Assembly (NCBI GenBank): GCA_018692315.1
Contig: JABHKC010000133.1
Span: forward strand, 1-43,081
Direction of reading: 5' to 3'
DNA: 43,081 bases
Source: Bacteroidota bacterium
Lineage (GTDB): Bacteria; Bacteroidota; Bacteroidia; Bacteroidales; JABHKC01
Below are positions 41,772 through 43,081 of the stretch, in pieces (the stretch's first letter is position 1; each line of letters opens with the position of its first letter). Below the pieces are notes generated by a model, which searched no databases, was not told where the DNA came from, and worked only from the letters and a program-made list of their open reading frames with translations. The position numbers and the translations under genes were made by a program.

Positions 41772-43081
41772 ATGAAGAAATCATACTTTTTTAAATTGTT
41801 TTTGTTTTCATTTTTGGTATTATTTCTAAAAATGACGACAGTAAATGCTCAAAATGCCCCATGGTATTACAAGACTACTGGTAGTAATCATACATTATTA
41901 GTTTCTAGTACTATCCCAATTACTATTGGAGGTGTGCAGCTTGTTGAAGGTTCTTATGTTGGAGTATTTTTTGATTCACTTGGAACATTAGCATGTGCTG
42001 GTTATACTGAATACACACCAAGTACCGGAAATATGTTTATTTCAGCATGGGGAGCAGATAACGGAAACGATGGCTTTTTGTCTAATGAGGAGTTTAAATG
42101 GAAAGTCTGGGATGTGCTTACAGGAAATGAAACAGAAATGGTTGCAACTTATATGCCATATGGATTTCCAAATACAAATCAATTTAGTTCTAATGGAATG
42201 AGTGGCGTTGAGTCTTTGACAGGAAATGCAAGTTATAGCATTACAGTTGATACTGCAATTTGTGATGGTGAGTCATATTATGCCGGAGGTGCAAATCAAA
42301 CTACGAGTGGAACCTTTGTTGATAATTATACATCAATTTTTGGTACCGACAGCACTGTAACTACTAATTTGACTGTAGGGCAAATTTACAACGAAACTGT
42401 AAATGCCGCAATATGTGATGGTGAATCCTATTATGCAGGTGGAGCATATCAAACAACAGCAGGTACTTATATTGATAATTTCTCTTCAATTCTCGGTTGC
42501 GACAGTACGGTAACCACAAACTTGACTGTTAGTTCTGACTTTGCAACAACCGCTAATGTTGATATTTGCGATGGAGAGTCTTACTACGCTGGTGGAGCAG
42601 ATCAAACAACTTCCGGAACCTATACAGATAATCTTAGTTCAGTTGACGGATGTGACAGTGTAGTAACTACAAATTTGACTGTAAATGCGGTTTATTCTTA
42701 TACAGAAGATGTTGAAATTTGCGAAGGCGAATTGTATTTTGCCGGTGGCGCAAATCAAACCACTTCAGGGGTATATAACGACAATTTCACAACTGCTGAA
42801 GGTTGCGATAGCATTATTACTACCAATTTGACTGTGCATCCTGTTTATGAGATTACTGAAAATGCTGCTATTTGTGCAGGAAGTTCATATTATGCAGGTG
42901 GAGCAGACCAAACTACTTCAGGTACTTATGTTGACAATTTTACAACTGTAGATGGATGCGATAGTATCGTAACAACAATCCTATCAGTAAATAGTGAAAT
43001 TTCAACCGACCTTTATGTTGATATTTGTGAAGGCGAATCGCATTTTGCCGGTGGAGCTGCACAATTCACTTCAGGAACTTA
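41772..43081 (+). CDS. Secreted adhesin-like repeat protein, 3' end outside window
   Basis: The frame opens at ATG 41772 and runs off the end (436 codons seen). It has a signal peptide (MKKSYFFKLFLFSFLVLFLK, then TTVNAQ). Next is a module (about residues 50-115) with GSYVGVFFDSLGTLACAGY and ISAWGADNGNDGFLSNEEF, related to the DEIGVF/ITIWGDDE module of the T9SS cargo at 34564-35979. From residue about 160, exact 51-residue repeats follow, of the type ICDGESYYAGGADQTTSGTY then DNLSSVDGCDSVVTTNLTV. Each has two conserved cysteines. Such repeats are typical of large surface adhesins; a C-terminal sorting domain is expected beyond the window. Confidence 0.85.
   Translation, partial: MKKSYFFKLFLFSFLVLFLKMTTVNAQNAPWYYKTTGSNHTLLVSSTIPITIGGVQLVEGSYVGVFFDSLGTLACAGYTEYTPSTGNMFISAWGADNGNDGFLSNEEFKWKVWDVLTGNETEMVATYMPYGFPNTNQFSSNGMSGVESLTGNASYSITVDTAICDGESYYAGGANQTTSGTFVDNYTSIFGTDSTVTTNLTVGQIYNETVNAAICDGESYYAGGAYQTTAGTYIDNFSSILGCDSTVTTNLTVSSDFATTANVDICDGESYYAGGADQTTSGTYTDNLSSVDGCDSVVTTNLTVNAVYSYTEDVEICEGELYFAGGANQTTSGVYNDNFTTAEGCDSIITTNLTVHPVYEITENAAICAGSSYYAGGADQTTSGTYVDNFTTVDGCDSIVTTILSVNSEISTDLYVDICEGESHFAGGAAQFTSGT
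42261..43081 (+). repeat. 153-bp tandem coding repeats
   Basis: The Cys codon of the ICDGES motif lies at 42261, 42414, 42567, 42720, 42873 and 43026. Each step is exactly 153 bp (51 codons) with no insertion or deletion. Units differ at many bases, so they are diverged but length-locked. The array continues beyond the window. Confidence 0.9.

Overview
The window comes from an AT-rich member of the Bacteroidota. Four things support this: a C-terminal Por/T9SS type A sorting domain, a FISUMP-domain surface protein, repeated promoter-like -7 elements of the TAnnTTTG type, and signal-peptide and lipobox styles typical of the phylum. The species cannot be named from the sequence.

Region 1 (1-13.7 kb, minus strand) is a complete type I-B CRISPR-Cas locus. 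In transcription order it reads cas6, an unknown 330-aa gene, cas8b (csh1), cas7 (csh2), abiEi, abiEii, cas5, cas3, an unknown 262-aa gene, cas4, cas1, cas2, a leader, and an array of at least five 30-nt repeats that runs out of the window. The key feature is an intact AbiE-type (type IV) toxin-antitoxin pair placed between cas7 and cas5. It is preceded by a near-perfect Bacteroidota promoter that overlaps one arm of a 12-bp perfect inverted repeat. The toxin gene ends 3 nt before the cas5 start codon, so cas5, cas3 and possibly the adaptation genes may be co-expressed with, and controlled by, the toxin-antitoxin module. The two unknown genes are further candidates for CRISPR accessory functions.

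Region 2 (13.8-26.6 kb) is mostly housekeeping and small accessory genes: metH (divergent from the cas operon), a secreted protein often mislabelled asparagine synthetase B, a BrnT/BrnA toxin-antitoxin pair, a YggS-type PLP protein, an M64 metallopeptidase, an AAA ATPase with a DUF4143-type C-terminus, a LolD-like ABC ATPase followed by a TolC-family protein, and an HTH regulator.

Region 3 (27-43 kb) is rich in envelope and surface genes: a CsgG-like secreted protein, a repeat lipoprotein, two small membrane proteins, a 1256-aa protein with three modules of YadA-head-like repeats and a FISUMP domain, a T9SS cargo protein, a TPR/LuxR-type regulator, dnaX, and the 5' part of an adhesin-like gene with exact 51-aa repeats that continues past the window end.

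Intergenic DNA carries several repeat families: two copies (and one solo end) of a MITE-like element of 121-145 bp, a 203-bp imperfect palindrome upstream of dnaX, islands with a 7-nt period, and a roughly 500-bp block of hairpins at about 36.2-36.75 kb. No tRNA, rRNA, transposase or phage gene was seen.
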